Origin: Bifidobacterium scardovii JCM 12489 = DSM 13734
GTDB lineage: Bacteria > Actinomycetota > Actinomycetes > Actinomycetales > Bifidobacteriaceae
Assembly (NCBI RefSeq): GCF_001042635.1
Contig: NZ_AP012331.1
Span: 2,852,001-2,916,000, forward strand
Direction of reading: 5' to 3'
Length of the DNA stretch: 64,000 nucleotides
Position numbers and translations under genes: made by a program. This document shows positions 8,236 through 17,039 of the stretch, piece by piece (the first letter of the stretch is position 1; every line of letters starts with the position of its first letter). The notes under the pieces were generated by a model, which saw nothing but the letters and a program-made list of their open reading frames with translations, was not told the DNA's origin and did no database searches.

Positions 8236-9438
8236 GTGGAGTATTTGGGTTGCTTCGCCGTCGTCATGGCGGTGCTGCTGATCGGGCAGTGGGTGGCGTC
8301 GCTGACCAAGGCATGGGTTCCATCGGTCTTCGTCAGCGCGATCGTGTTCCTGATCGGCTTCTGGACCATTCTGCCGAAGGACATTGCCGTCAAGGCATCG
8401 TACGACACCGCATTCGTGCAGATCTGCGTGTCCATGCTGCTGGTGCATCTGGGCACGCTGATGAGCCTGAAGAAGCTCATCGCACAATGGCGCGCCGTGT
8501 GCATCGCATTGCTTGGCGTCGCCGGCACCCTGCTGTTGACGATGACCATCGGCACGCTGCTGTTCGACTGGCATACCGTGCTCGCCTCCGTACCTCCGCT
8601 GACCGGCGGCGTCGTCGCCGCACTGCTGATGACCAACGGCCTGAAGGATGCCGGATTGACCGCTTTCGTCGCCCTGCCGGTCACCATGCTGATGATCCAT
8701 GGCGTATTCGGATATCCGCTCACGGCCATCATGCTCAAGCACGAAGACCGCCGGCTTGCCAAGGTCTATCAGGGCATGAGCGATGAGGAACGCGCGCAGG
8801 CCGCCGCCGCATCGTCCGCCATGGCGCAGTCGGATACGGACAAGCCGACCCAATCGAAATTCCTGTCGCTGTTCCCCGAAAAGTATCAGACCTCCGCATT
8901 CATCCTGTTGCGCGTTGCGTTGGTCGCACTGTTCTCCAACTGGATCGCAGGCCTGACGAACGGCGTCGTCAACGCCAACGTCGTGTGCCTGATCTTCGGC
9001 GTGATCGCCCATCAACTCGGATTCCTTGAAGATAGCGCGCTCAACAAGGCCGGGGTGTTCGACTGGCTGATGTACGGCCTGCTCGGTTACGTGTTCTCTC
9101 AGCTGGCCGGAACCACGCCGCAGCAGCTGCTGAGCATGCTGCTGCAGATCCTCGTGCTCATCGTGCTCGGCCTGATCGGCATGTTCGTCGCATCGTTCAT
9201 CCTTGGCAAGCCATTCGGCATGAGCCCTGAGATGGCATTCGCCTGCTCGCTGACCGCCCTGTTCGGATTCCCCGCCGACTACATCCTCACGACTGAGGTG
9301 GCGCACAACGTCGCCAAGGATGAAGGCGAGGAACGGTATCTGCTCGACAACACCCTGCCGCAGATGCTGGTCGGCGGTTTCGCCACCGTATCGATCGCCT
9401 CGGTGATCATCGCATCCGTGTTCCTCAAGCTGCTGTAA
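8236..9438 (+). CDS. Putative multi-pass membrane transporter (GltS/ESS-like)
   Basis: A hydrophobic protein of 400 residues with about ten or more membrane segments, split by a polar, Ala/Gln/Ser-rich cytoplasmic loop near residues 185-220. The first half contains VPPLTGGVVAALLMTNGLKDAG, a Gly-rich pore-like loop, and the second half has GFPADYILTTEVAH near the end, an arrangement reminiscent of Na+/glutamate symporters of the ESS family. The GTG at 8236 is chosen because AGAGGGAGG lies six bases upstream; an ATG at 8188 would add 16 non-hydrophobic residues. It is followed after 120 bases by two amidohydrolases, suggesting it imports or exports their substrate or product, such as an amino acid, peptide or acylated amino acid. 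Family assignment is tentative. Confidence 0.6.
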   Translation: MEYLGCFAVVMAVLLIGQWVASLTKAWVPSVFVSAIVFLIGFWTILPKDIAVKASYDTAFVQICVSMLLVHLGTLMSLKKLIAQWRAVCIALLGVAGTLLLTMTIGTLLFDWHTVLASVPPLTGGVVAALLMTNGLKDAGLTAFVALPVTMLMIHGVFGYPLTAIMLKHEDRRLAKVYQGMSDEERAQAAAASSAMAQSDTDKPTQSKFLSLFPEKYQTSAFILLRVALVALFSNWIAGLTNGVVNANVVCLIFGVIAHQLGFLEDSALNKAGVFDWLMYGLLGYVFSQLAGTTPQQLLSMLLQILVLIVLGLIGMFVASFILGKPFGMSPEMAFACSLTALFGFPADYILTTEVAHNVAKDEGEERYLLDNTLPQMLVGGFATVSIASVIIASVFLKLL

Positions 9439-9558
9439 CGGCGTCCAATGCGTTCCGGTTCCGGCCACATTGCCGGGAACCGGAACGCGCACCAAGATTT
9501 TTTGCGGGTCGGGCGAATGATCCCCCGCCCCGCACATCATGAAAGAAGGTATATCACC

Positions 9559-10758
9559 ATGGCAACCGTATATACGGGAATGAATCTGTTCGACGGCAAT
9601 GACGTCGAGAACAAGGCCGGCTCGTGGATGCTGGTCGGCGACGACGGGCGCATCGAATCGGTCGGCACCGGAACCGCACCGGCTGCGGACGCCACCGTGG
9701 ACCTGACCGGCAAATACGTCATGCCCGGCCTGATCAACTGCCATACGCATACCATGCTCGACGCGTATGATCCGAAGCTCACCATGTTCTCGGAAACCGA
9801 AATCGCCTTCCGCGGCATCAAGCACCTGAAGGCGCTCATTGACTGCGGAGTGACCACGATCCGCGAGTGCGCGTCCGCGTTTTCCGTGGACTGCAAGCTT
9901 GCCGCGCTGCAGCGCAAGGGCGAACTCGCCGATATGCCGACGATCGTACCGTCCGGCCGGTCCATGAGCATGACCGGCGGCCACGGCGACATGCAGATGG
10001 GGCTCGAAGGCGAGTCCAATGGCTCGCATCTGGTCGACTCCCCTGACGAGATGCGCAAGGCGGTGCGCGAGGAGTTCAAACTCGGCGCCAAAAACATCAA
10101 AATGATGGCTACCGGCGGCGTGATGAGCCCGACCGACCAGATCGACGACACCGAACTGACCGTCGAGGAGATGAAGGTCGCCGTCGAAGAGGCCCACCAC
10201 AAGCACATGACCGTATGCGCGCACGCCGAAGGCGCGAACGGCATCCACAACGCCATTGTGGCCGGCGTCGATTCCATCGAGCACGGTGCGATGATCCGTG
10301 ACGAGGACATCCAGCTCATGATCAAGAACGGACAGTATCTTACGCCGACGCTGATCGCCTGCTGGGCCATCCCCGAATACGGCGAAGGCAAGATCCCGCA
10401 GTTCATGGTGGACAAGGCGCGCGGATTCGAGAAGGACTACTTCACAAACATCGGCAAAGCCGCCAAGGCCGGAGTCAAGTTCTCCATGGGCACCGACGCC
10501 GGCACCCCGTTCAACGACTTCGGAGACACCCCGTACGAGCTCGTGCTCATGAAGCAGGTCGGCTGCACCACCGAACAGGTACTGCACGCCTGTGGCCGCA
10601 ACGCCGCAGATCTGTTGAAGGTCAGCGCGGATTACGGCACACTGGAACCCGGCAAGTACGCCGACTTCCTGGTGCTCGATGCCGACCCGATCGCCGACGT
10701 CGCCGCCGTCGGCCAGAAGGACAAGGCCGTCTACAAGCACGGCGTCAGGGTCCACTGA
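9559..10758 (+). CDS. Metal-dependent amidohydrolase (COG1228-like), copy 1
   Basis: An amidohydrolase-superfamily enzyme of 399 residues. Metal ligands are recognisable: HTH at 62-64, lysine K181 in AKNIKMMATGG (the likely carboxylated bridging lysine), H222 in CAHAEG, H242 in SIEHGA and D313 in GTDAGTP. This pattern matches the imidazolonepropionase-like/Xaa-Lys/Arg/Pro dipeptidase branch, in which members cleave C-terminal residues from dipeptides or N-acyl amino acids. No signal peptide is seen, so it acts in the cytoplasm. The ATG at 9559 follows GAAAGAAGG with a nine-base spacer. It lies between a transporter and its own paralogue, suggesting uptake followed by hydrolysis. The substrate is not deducible. 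Confidence 0.85.
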   Translation: MATVYTGMNLFDGNDVENKAGSWMLVGDDGRIESVGTGTAPAADATVDLTGKYVMPGLINCHTHTMLDAYDPKLTMFSETEIAFRGIKHLKALIDCGVTTIRECASAFSVDCKLAALQRKGELADMPTIVPSGRSMSMTGGHGDMQMGLEGESNGSHLVDSPDEMRKAVREEFKLGAKNIKMMATGGVMSPTDQIDDTELTVEEMKVAVEEAHHKHMTVCAHAEGANGIHNAIVAGVDSIEHGAMIRDEDIQLMIKNGQYLTPTLIACWAIPEYGEGKIPQFMVDKARGFEKDYFTNIGKAAKAGVKFSMGTDAGTPFNDFGDTPYELVLMKQVGCTTEQVLHACGRNAADLLKVSADYGTLEPGKYADFLVLDADPIADVAAVGQKDKAVYKHGVRVH

Positions 10759-10780
10759 GACTCAGCGTCCAAGCCGTAAC

Positions 10781-10814
10781 CGGGGCCTTCTCCACATCGG
10801 CGGAGAGGGCCCCG
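10781..10814 (+). terminator. Hairpin between the two amidohydrolases
   Basis: CGGGGCC-t-TCTCC pairs with GGAGA-g-GGCCCCG around a short loop, just after the first amidohydrolase. It could be a terminator or attenuator, giving lower expression of the second copy. Confidence 0.55.
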
Positions 10815-10850
10815 TCATATCGAAGCCGATGTGATCATGAGGAGGCACAT

Positions 10851-12059
10851 ATGCCGAAGACGCTTTATACGGGAATGAATCTGTGTGACGGCAACGAAAT
10901 CGTCAACAAAGCCGATTCTTGGATGCTGGTCGGCGACGACGGGCGCATCGAATCGATCGGCACCGGAGCCGACGCCATGCCAGCCGCCGACGCCACCGTT
11001 GATCTGACCGGCAAATACGTCATGCCCGGCCTGATCAACTGCCACGTACACACCATGGGCGACGCGCTGGACCCACGTCTGACCATGTTCTCCGAAACCG
11101 AAGTGGCCTACCGCTCGATCAAGAACCTGCATCGGGCCATCAGCTGCGGCATCACCACGCTGCGCGAATGCGCGTCGGCGTTTTCCGTCGATTGCAAGCT
11201 CGCCTCGCTGCAGCGCAAGGGCGAACTCGCCGACGTCCCGACGATCGTGCCGTCCGGGCGCCCCATGAGCATCATCGGCGGCCACGGCGACATGCTTGAA
11301 GGATTGGAAGGGGAATCCAATCTGGGCCATCTGGTCAGCTCTCCCGATGAGATGCGCAAGGCGGTGCGAGAGGAGTTCAAACTCGGTGCCAAGAACATCA
11401 AGCTCATGTCCACCGGCGGCGTGATGAGCCCGAACGACCGCGTCGACGACACCGAACTGACCGTCGAGGAGATGAAGGTCGCCGTCGAAGAGGCCCATCA
11501 CAAGCACATGACCGTATGCGCGCACGCGCAGGGCACGGAAGGCGTGCACAATGCGCTGGTCGCCGGTGTCGACTCCATCGAACACGGGTCGCTGATCAGC
11601 GAGGACGATATGCGTCTGATGGTGGCCAACGGCCAGTATCTGGTGCCTACGCTGCTGCCGTGCTGGGCGATCACCGAATACGGTGAAGGCAAGATCCCGC
11701 AGTACATGATCGACAAGAACAAGGGATTCGGTCATCGCTTCTTCGACAACATCGCCAAGGCGGCAAGCCTCGGCGTCAGGATCGCGATGGGCACCGACGC
11801 CGGCACCCCGTTCAACGACCTCACCGACACGCCTCACGAACTGGTCCTGATGCGCGAGATCGGCTGCACCGTAGAGCAGATCATGCACGCCTGCGGACCG
11901 ACCGCGGCGCAATTGCTGAAAATCGACGCGGATTACGGCACGCTGGAACCCGGCAAGTACGCCGACTTCCTAGTGCTCGACGCCGACCCGATCGCCAACG
12001 TCGCCGCCGTCAGCCAGAAGGACAAAGCCGTGTACAAGCACGGCGTTAGAGTCCACTGA
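10851..12059 (+). CDS. Metal-dependent amidohydrolase (COG1228-like), copy 2
   Basis: A 402-residue paralogue of the preceding enzyme, roughly three-quarters identical by eye, with very similar opening and closing sequences (LYTGMNLCDGNE... and KAVYKHGVRVH). The metal motifs are kept: NCHVHT, AKNIKLMSTGG, CAHAQG, SIEHGS and GTDAGTP. Differences cluster at substrate-facing places: THT becomes VHT, LIACWAIPEY becomes LLPCWAITEY, and ACGRNAADLL becomes ACGPTAAQLL. This points to duplication followed by change of specificity rather than simple dosage. AGGAGG precedes the ATG. A hairpin terminator follows the stop. Confidence 0.85.
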   Translation: MPKTLYTGMNLCDGNEIVNKADSWMLVGDDGRIESIGTGADAMPAADATVDLTGKYVMPGLINCHVHTMGDALDPRLTMFSETEVAYRSIKNLHRAISCGITTLRECASAFSVDCKLASLQRKGELADVPTIVPSGRPMSIIGGHGDMLEGLEGESNLGHLVSSPDEMRKAVREEFKLGAKNIKLMSTGGVMSPNDRVDDTELTVEEMKVAVEEAHHKHMTVCAHAQGTEGVHNALVAGVDSIEHGSLISEDDMRLMVANGQYLVPTLLPCWAITEYGEGKIPQYMIDKNKGFGHRFFDNIAKAASLGVRIAMGTDAGTPFNDLTDTPHELVLMREIGCTVEQIMHACGPTAAQLLKIDADYGTLEPGKYADFLVLDADPIANVAAVSQKDKAVYKHGVRVH

Positions 12060-12077
12060 CGCTTGGCTTCCTACAGG

Positions 12078-12110
12078 CGGGGACTCTCCGGGATGTGGAG
12101 AGCCCCGTTT
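12078..12110 (+). terminator. Terminator after second amidohydrolase
   Basis: CGGGG-a-CTCTCC and GGAGAGCCCCG form a stem with one bulged A and a seven-base loop, followed by TTT. It ends the transporter-amidohydrolase unit. Confidence 0.75.
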
Positions 12111-12540
12111 CTGCGGATAAAAGAGCGGTAACGGCAATGCTGCCGATCGCTCCCAATCCACGAACGCGAAAGATGAGCCCACCTATATGAAACCTATATG
12201 GAGCCATGCCAACTACAAGTATCGATCCTGCCTGATTCCCGTATGCTCATCCAAGCCACAAAAGCCAAATAGGGAAATGAAAACGGTCCAAACGAGGAAA
12301 TAGGGAGACGGCATGGCAAACGCGGTATGACTTGCCATTGAACATCTCATGGTCAGATGAGCGAGAAGGGAACTCGAAGAGCTTCCGGAAAAACGCACAA
12401 AGAACGTTCCGTACCAATGGATACAGTTATGCCCTATACTTTCGGCGTGAGTCGACATGATCGTCGGGCGGCTCGGCGCCCAAGAAAGGTCCGGGCCGCC
12501 CGACGGCATGCCATCGGCAACACCGACAGATAGGGGCATC
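12111..12540. other. Non-coding gap upstream of pepC
   Basis: No convincing gene is seen in these 430 bases. A TATACT that could be a -10 element occurs at 12435-12440, about 100 bases before pepC, without a clear -35 partner. CCTATATG occurs twice, close together, near 12182-12200. There is nothing else to report. Confidence 0.5.
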
Positions 12541-14019
12541 ATGACAACGGATACCAGCGCACGGGCCATCAAACCCGAATTGCTGCGCACATACAGCGAC
12601 GATTTCAATGCGGATCGGGCCAATCTGGTCGCCGCGAACGCGGCCGTATCGGCCGGCGTGCTCAAGGCCGCCACCGACTACCGCGGCGTGCGCGCGCTGC
12701 CGCGCGATTTCTCCATCGAGCTCAAGCAGGGGTCGATCACCAATCAGGAGCGCTCCGGCCGCTGCTGGATGTTCGCTTCCCTGAACACCCTGCGCTACGA
12801 GCTGATGCACCGCTGGGACCTCGAGGACTTCGAATTCTCCGAGACCTACCTCTTCTTCTGGGACGCGATGGAGAAGTCGAACACCTATCTGGAGAACGTG
12901 CTGGCCACGCTCGACGAGGCGACCGATTCGCGCATCTTCCAAGTCATCAACGATGGCCCGTCCGACGACGGCGGCTGGTGGCAGATGTTCGCCGCGCTGG
13001 TGAACAAGTACGGCCTGGTGCCCAAGAGCGCCTACCCGGAGTCTGAGAACTCCCGCAATTCCGACGATTTCAAGCAGTACCTCAACTCCAAGCTGCGCGA
13101 GTTCGCGGCGGAGCTGCGCCGCTGCCATGCCGCGGGGACGCCCGAGGACGAGCTGCGCGCGCTGAAGGACGGGTACATGGGCACCGTGTACCGCATCTGC
13201 GCCGTGTCGCTGGGCGAGCCGCCGGAGAAGTTCGACTTCTTCGCGCGCACCAAGGACGACGATGACGACAAGGCCGACAAATGCGACGGCAAGGCCTGCA
13301 ACAAGGACAAGGCCGAGAACTGCAAGTGCGGCAATGATTGCGACAAGGACAAGTCCGGCAAGCCGAAGACCGGCAAGGACGAGCGCCCGCAGATCCGCGA
13401 GATCGGCATCACCCCGCTGGAGTTCTACAAGAAGTACGTGCCGGTGGACGTCAACGACTTCGTGACGCTGGCCAATGCCCCGATCAAGGACCGCCCGTTC
13501 AACAGGCGCTACCGCATCCGCTTCACCGCGAACGTGGCCGAGGCCGGCGACATGGAGTTCGTCAACGTGCCTCTGGACGTGTTCAAGAAGGCCGCCCTCG
13601 ATCAGCTCTCCGCCGGCCACCCGATCTGGTTCGCCTGCGACTGCACGCAGTTCGCGCTGCGCAAGGACGGCTTCTTCGACCGTTCCGTGGTGCGCGTCGA
13701 CCAGCTGTTCGGCACCGGATTCACCGGGGACAAGGCCCACGGCCTCGAATACGGCGACAGCCCGAGCAACCACGCCATGACCTTCACCGGCGTGAACCTC
13801 GGCGAGGACGGCAAGCCGAACCGCTGGAAGGTGGAGAACAGCTGGGGCAAGGATGCCGGCAAGGACGGCTACTACGTCATGTCCGACGCCTGGTTCGACC
13901 GCTACGTCACCGAGCTCGTCATCCGCAAGGAATACCTCGACGACGCCACCCGCGGCCTGCTCACCGCCGAGCCGGTCGAGCTCGATCCCTGGCAGCCGCT
14001 CACCCGCCGCTGCCGCTGA
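12541..14019 (+). CDS. pepC: Aminopeptidase C (bleomycin hydrolase family), with Cys-rich insert
   Basis: PepC is a cytoplasmic C1B cysteine peptidase that removes N-terminal residues from peptides, usually as a hexamer. The catalytic triad is clear: C75 in RSGRCWMF, H411 in NHAMTFTG and N433 in ENSWGK. The oxyanion glutamine is in ITNQERSG. The protein has 492 residues, about 45 more than typical PepC. The excess is one segment near residues 239-282 made of Asp, Lys and Cys, with Cys spaced as CDGKAC, CKCGNDC. The segment is flanked by normal PepC sequence (SLGEPPEKFDFFART before, ITPLEFYKKYVPVD after). The ATG at 12541 matches the family start. It converges on urtE, and a perfect 20-bp hairpin lies between. 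Confidence 0.95.
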   Translation: MTTDTSARAIKPELLRTYSDDFNADRANLVAANAAVSAGVLKAATDYRGVRALPRDFSIELKQGSITNQERSGRCWMFASLNTLRYELMHRWDLEDFEFSETYLFFWDAMEKSNTYLENVLATLDEATDSRIFQVINDGPSDDGGWWQMFAALVNKYGLVPKSAYPESENSRNSDDFKQYLNSKLREFAAELRRCHAAGTPEDELRALKDGYMGTVYRICAVSLGEPPEKFDFFARTKDDDDDKADKCDGKACNKDKAENCKCGNDCDKDKSGKPKTGKDERPQIREIGITPLEFYKKYVPVDVNDFVTLANAPIKDRPFNRRYRIRFTANVAEAGDMEFVNVPLDVFKKAALDQLSAGHPIWFACDCTQFALRKDGFFDRSVVRVDQLFGTGFTGDKAHGLEYGDSPSNHAMTFTGVNLGEDGKPNRWKVENSWGKDAGKDGYYVMSDAWFDRYVTELVIRKEYLDDATRGLLTAEPVELDPWQPLTRRCR

Positions 14020-14032
14020 CGACGGCGAATGC

Positions 14033-14088
14033 GGCAGGAGGCCCGGTGGGGAACCGACATGCATCGGCTCCCCACCGGGCCTCCTGCC
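14033..14088. terminator. Perfect bidirectional terminator between pepC and urtE
   Basis: A 20-bp perfect stem beginning GGCAGGAGGCCC, extended by CCGA/TCGG inside the loop, lies exactly between the converging pepC and urtE genes. It should terminate both transcripts. Confidence 0.85.
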
Positions 14089-14114
14089 ATATCTCGGTCA
14101 CGCGCACCGCGACG

Positions 14115-14816
<702 letters not shown>

Positions 14817-14909
14817 GATTGTTTCCTTCAATTCGTTCCGGCTCTCTTCCACGGGGGGAGAATCGCAGATGAGATGGGCCGGGAAGCATCGGCCCGGACT
14901 CCCTATCCA

Positions 14910-14956
14910 CTCCCCTCAGTCGCCTCCGGCGACAGCTCCCCTCAGCGAGGGGAGCC
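14910..14956. repeat. CTCCCC/GGGGAG repeat with variant hairpin between urtD and urtE
   Basis: CTCCCCTCA is followed by the stem GTCGCC-tcc-GGCGAC, then AGCTCCCCTC and GAGGGGAGCC. The stem differs from the copy at 20251 by a compensated C-G for G-C pair. It sits between urtD and urtE inside the operon. Confidence 0.75.
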
Positions 14957-14964
14957 CGAAGAGG

Positions 14965-15882
14965 TCAGTTCTCGCCTCCGCCCAGGTAGATGCGCACGAC
15001 CTCGTCGTTGTTCTGGATGTCCTCGACCGACCCTTCGGCGAGGATCTCGCCCTGATTGAGCACGGTGACGGAATCGGCGAACTGGCGCATGAAATCCATG
15101 TCGTGCTCGACGATGATCACCGTGCGGTTCTTGCTGCACCGCTTGAGCAGTTCGCCGGTGGCGACGCGCTCGGCCGGGGTCATGCCGGCGACCGGCTCGT
15201 CGAGCAGCAGCAGGTGCGCATCCTGCACCAGCAGCATGCCGATCTCCAGCCACTGCTTCTTGCCGTGCGGCAGAATGCCGGCCGGCTTGTCCGCGTCCTC
15301 GGTGAGGTTGCACACGTCCATCATGTACTCGATGTTCTGCGTCTTGCCGCCCATCGGCCGGAACAGCTCACGGCCCTTTTTGCGGAAGCCCTCGGCCAGC
15401 TGCAGGTTCTCGAGCACGCTCAGCTCCTCCACCACCGAGGCGGTCTGGAAGGTGCGCCCGACGCCGAGCCCGACGATCTGGTTCGGCTTTTTGCCGAGCA
15501 GCTGCTCGCCGCGGAAGGTGACGGAGCCGGTGGCCGGGACCAGACCGGTGATCGCGTCGATGATGGTGGTCTTGCCGGCGCCGTTCGGACCGATCAGGAA
15601 GCGCAGGTCGCCATGCTCGACGGTCAGGTCGAGATGCTTCACAGCCACGAACCCGTCGAATTCGACGTGCAGCCCCTTGATCTCCAGATAGTCGTTCCAC
15701 TGGCCGCCGCGGTCGTCAAGCACACTGAGCTGATCGTGCAGGCGCTCCCGCTCCTGCATGATCTCGGCCTTCATCTGCGCGGCCTCGTCGCGCATGCGCT
15801 TGGCCTCGTCGCGCATCTTGACCATTTCGGCGCGCAGCTGCTCCAATTCCTGCTGCGATGCGGGCGTCGACGTGTTCGTCAT
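14965..15882 (-). CDS. urtD: Urea ABC transporter ATP-binding protein UrtD with N-terminal coiled coil
   Basis: The second ATPase of the urea importer, LivG type. Walker A is GPNGAGKTT at about 98-106, the modified signature LPHGKKQWLEIGMLL is typical of UrtD, and Walker B is LLLLDEPVAGM. The ATPase domain starts near residue 65. The preceding 60 residues are a charged, heptad-like helix with repeated Met-Arg-Asp-Glu-Ala units (about 11-55), predicted coiled coil, which ordinary UrtD of about 250 residues lacks. The ATG at 15882 has GAGGAG six bases upstream; an ATG at 15912 overlapping the urtC stop is the alternative and would lengthen the extension further. Confidence 0.93.
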   Translation of the reverse strand: MTNTSTPASQQELEQLRAEMVKMRDEAKRMRDEAAQMKAEIMQERERLHDQLSVLDDRGGQWNDYLEIKGLHVEFDGFVAVKHLDLTVEHGDLRFLIGPNGAGKTTIIDAITGLVPATGSVTFRGEQLLGKKPNQIVGLGVGRTFQTASVVEELSVLENLQLAEGFRKKGRELFRPMGGKTQNIEYMMDVCNLTEDADKPAGILPHGKKQWLEIGMLLVQDAHLLLLDEPVAGMTPAERVATGELLKRCSKNRTVIIVEHDMDFMRQFADSVTVLNQGEILAEGSVEDIQNNDEVVRIYLGGGEN

Positions 15883-15908
15883 GTCGGTCTCCTCACTCGT
15901 TCGTTCGC

Positions 15909-17027
15909 TCATGCGTTCGCCTCCGCCGTGACGGCCGCCGCGGCGGCCACGGACTCGCTTGGCTTGCGCAGGCCGAGCTTCTCCTTCAGCCACGGCCACA
16001 CGCCCTTGAACTGCCCGAGCCCCATCGGCACGAAGGCGATGACCAGGATGAAGATCAGGCCTTCGATGTACGTCCACGCGGACGGATACGCCTCGGACAG
16101 CTGCGTTTCGGCGAAGCGGACCAGCAGCGTGCCGATCACCGGGCCAAGCAGCGTGGTGCGGCCGCCGATCACCACGCCGGCGAGCATCAGGATCGACGGG
16201 GTCACACCGATGTCGGAGGGCGAGATGATGCCGACGACCGGCACGAACATCGCGCCGCCGATACCGGCGAACATCGCGGCCACGGAGAAGGCGAACACCT
16301 TGATCGACGCCGGGTTGTAGCCGAGGAACTTCATGCGGTTCTCCTGATCGCGCACGCCGATGATCAGGTCGCCCATGAACGAGCGCCGGATCCAGTAGAC
16401 GATGAGCACCATGGCCAGCGTCAGGAACGCGCAGATGTAGAAGATCATCCGCTTGTTCGCGTCATCGGTCAGGTCGTAGCCGAAGAATCCCTTGAAGTCG
16501 TTGAGGCCGTTGGTGCCGCCCGTGGTCTTGGACTGGCCGATCAGCAGCACGGAGAACGCGGCGACCAGCGCCTGCGACAGGATCGCGAAGTACGCGCCGC
16601 GCACGCCGCGACCGAACACGGCCAGGCCGAGCAGCGCGGCGAGCGCGCCGGGCACCGCGGCCACGCCGATCACGGCCATGACCGGATTGCGGAACAGCTC
16701 CCAGAACCCGGGCACCTTGTCGATGCCGTACTGGGCCATGAAATCGGGCACCTGGCCGGCGCCGATGTCCGAGAGCTTCATGTGGATGGCCATCACGTAG
16801 GCGCCCAGGCCGAAGAACAGGCCTTGGCCCAGTGTCAGCATGCCGCCCTGGCCCCATGCCAGGCCGATGCCGACGGCCACCATCGCGTAGCACAGGTACT
16901 TCGACAGCAGGCCGAGGTTGTAGACGCTCATCACCTGCGGTGCGAGGAAGATCAGCGCGATCGCGATCACCGCGCCGATCCACGACTTGTATTTGGCATA
17001 GAAATCGCTTGCCGACATATTCTTCAT
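15909..17027 (-). CDS. urtC: Urea ABC transporter permease UrtC
   Basis: Membrane permease of the branched-chain-amino-acid/urea type, LivM-like, 372 residues with about ten hydrophobic segments. The family motif region GVRDQENRMKFLGYNPASIKVFAFSVAAMFAGIGGAMF lies in the middle, and TKTTGGTNGLNDFKG-type sequence precedes it. It pairs with UrtB to form the urea channel. The ATG at 17027 is preferred because GGGGGAG lies five bases upstream, whereas the GTG at 17033 overlaps that signal. It begins 12 bases after the urtB stop, so the two are translationally close. Confidence 0.95.
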   Translation of the reverse strand: MKNMSASDFYAKYKSWIGAVIAIALIFLAPQVMSVYNLGLLSKYLCYAMVAVGIGLAWGQGGMLTLGQGLFFGLGAYVMAIHMKLSDIGAGQVPDFMAQYGIDKVPGFWELFRNPVMAVIGVAAVPGALAALLGLAVFGRGVRGAYFAILSQALVAAFSVLLIGQSKTTGGTNGLNDFKGFFGYDLTDDANKRMIFYICAFLTLAMVLIVYWIRRSFMGDLIIGVRDQENRMKFLGYNPASIKVFAFSVAAMFAGIGGAMFVPVVGIISPSDIGVTPSILMLAGVVIGGRTTLLGPVIGTLLVRFAETQLSEAYPSAWTYIEGLIFILVIAFVPMGLGQFKGVWPWLKEKLGLRKPSESVAAAAAVTAEANA

Positions 17028-17039
17028 CGTCACTCCCCC

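Noticed and set aside
8146..10755. 869-codon minus-strand frame opposite the transporter and first amidohydrolase
   Set aside because: It spans two good genes and has the His/Gln/Gly-rich composition of an antisense frame in high-GC DNA.
12427..14064. 545-codon minus-strand frame opposite pepC
   Set aside because: Val/Leu/Gly-rich antisense artefact of pepC, which carries a full catalytic triad.
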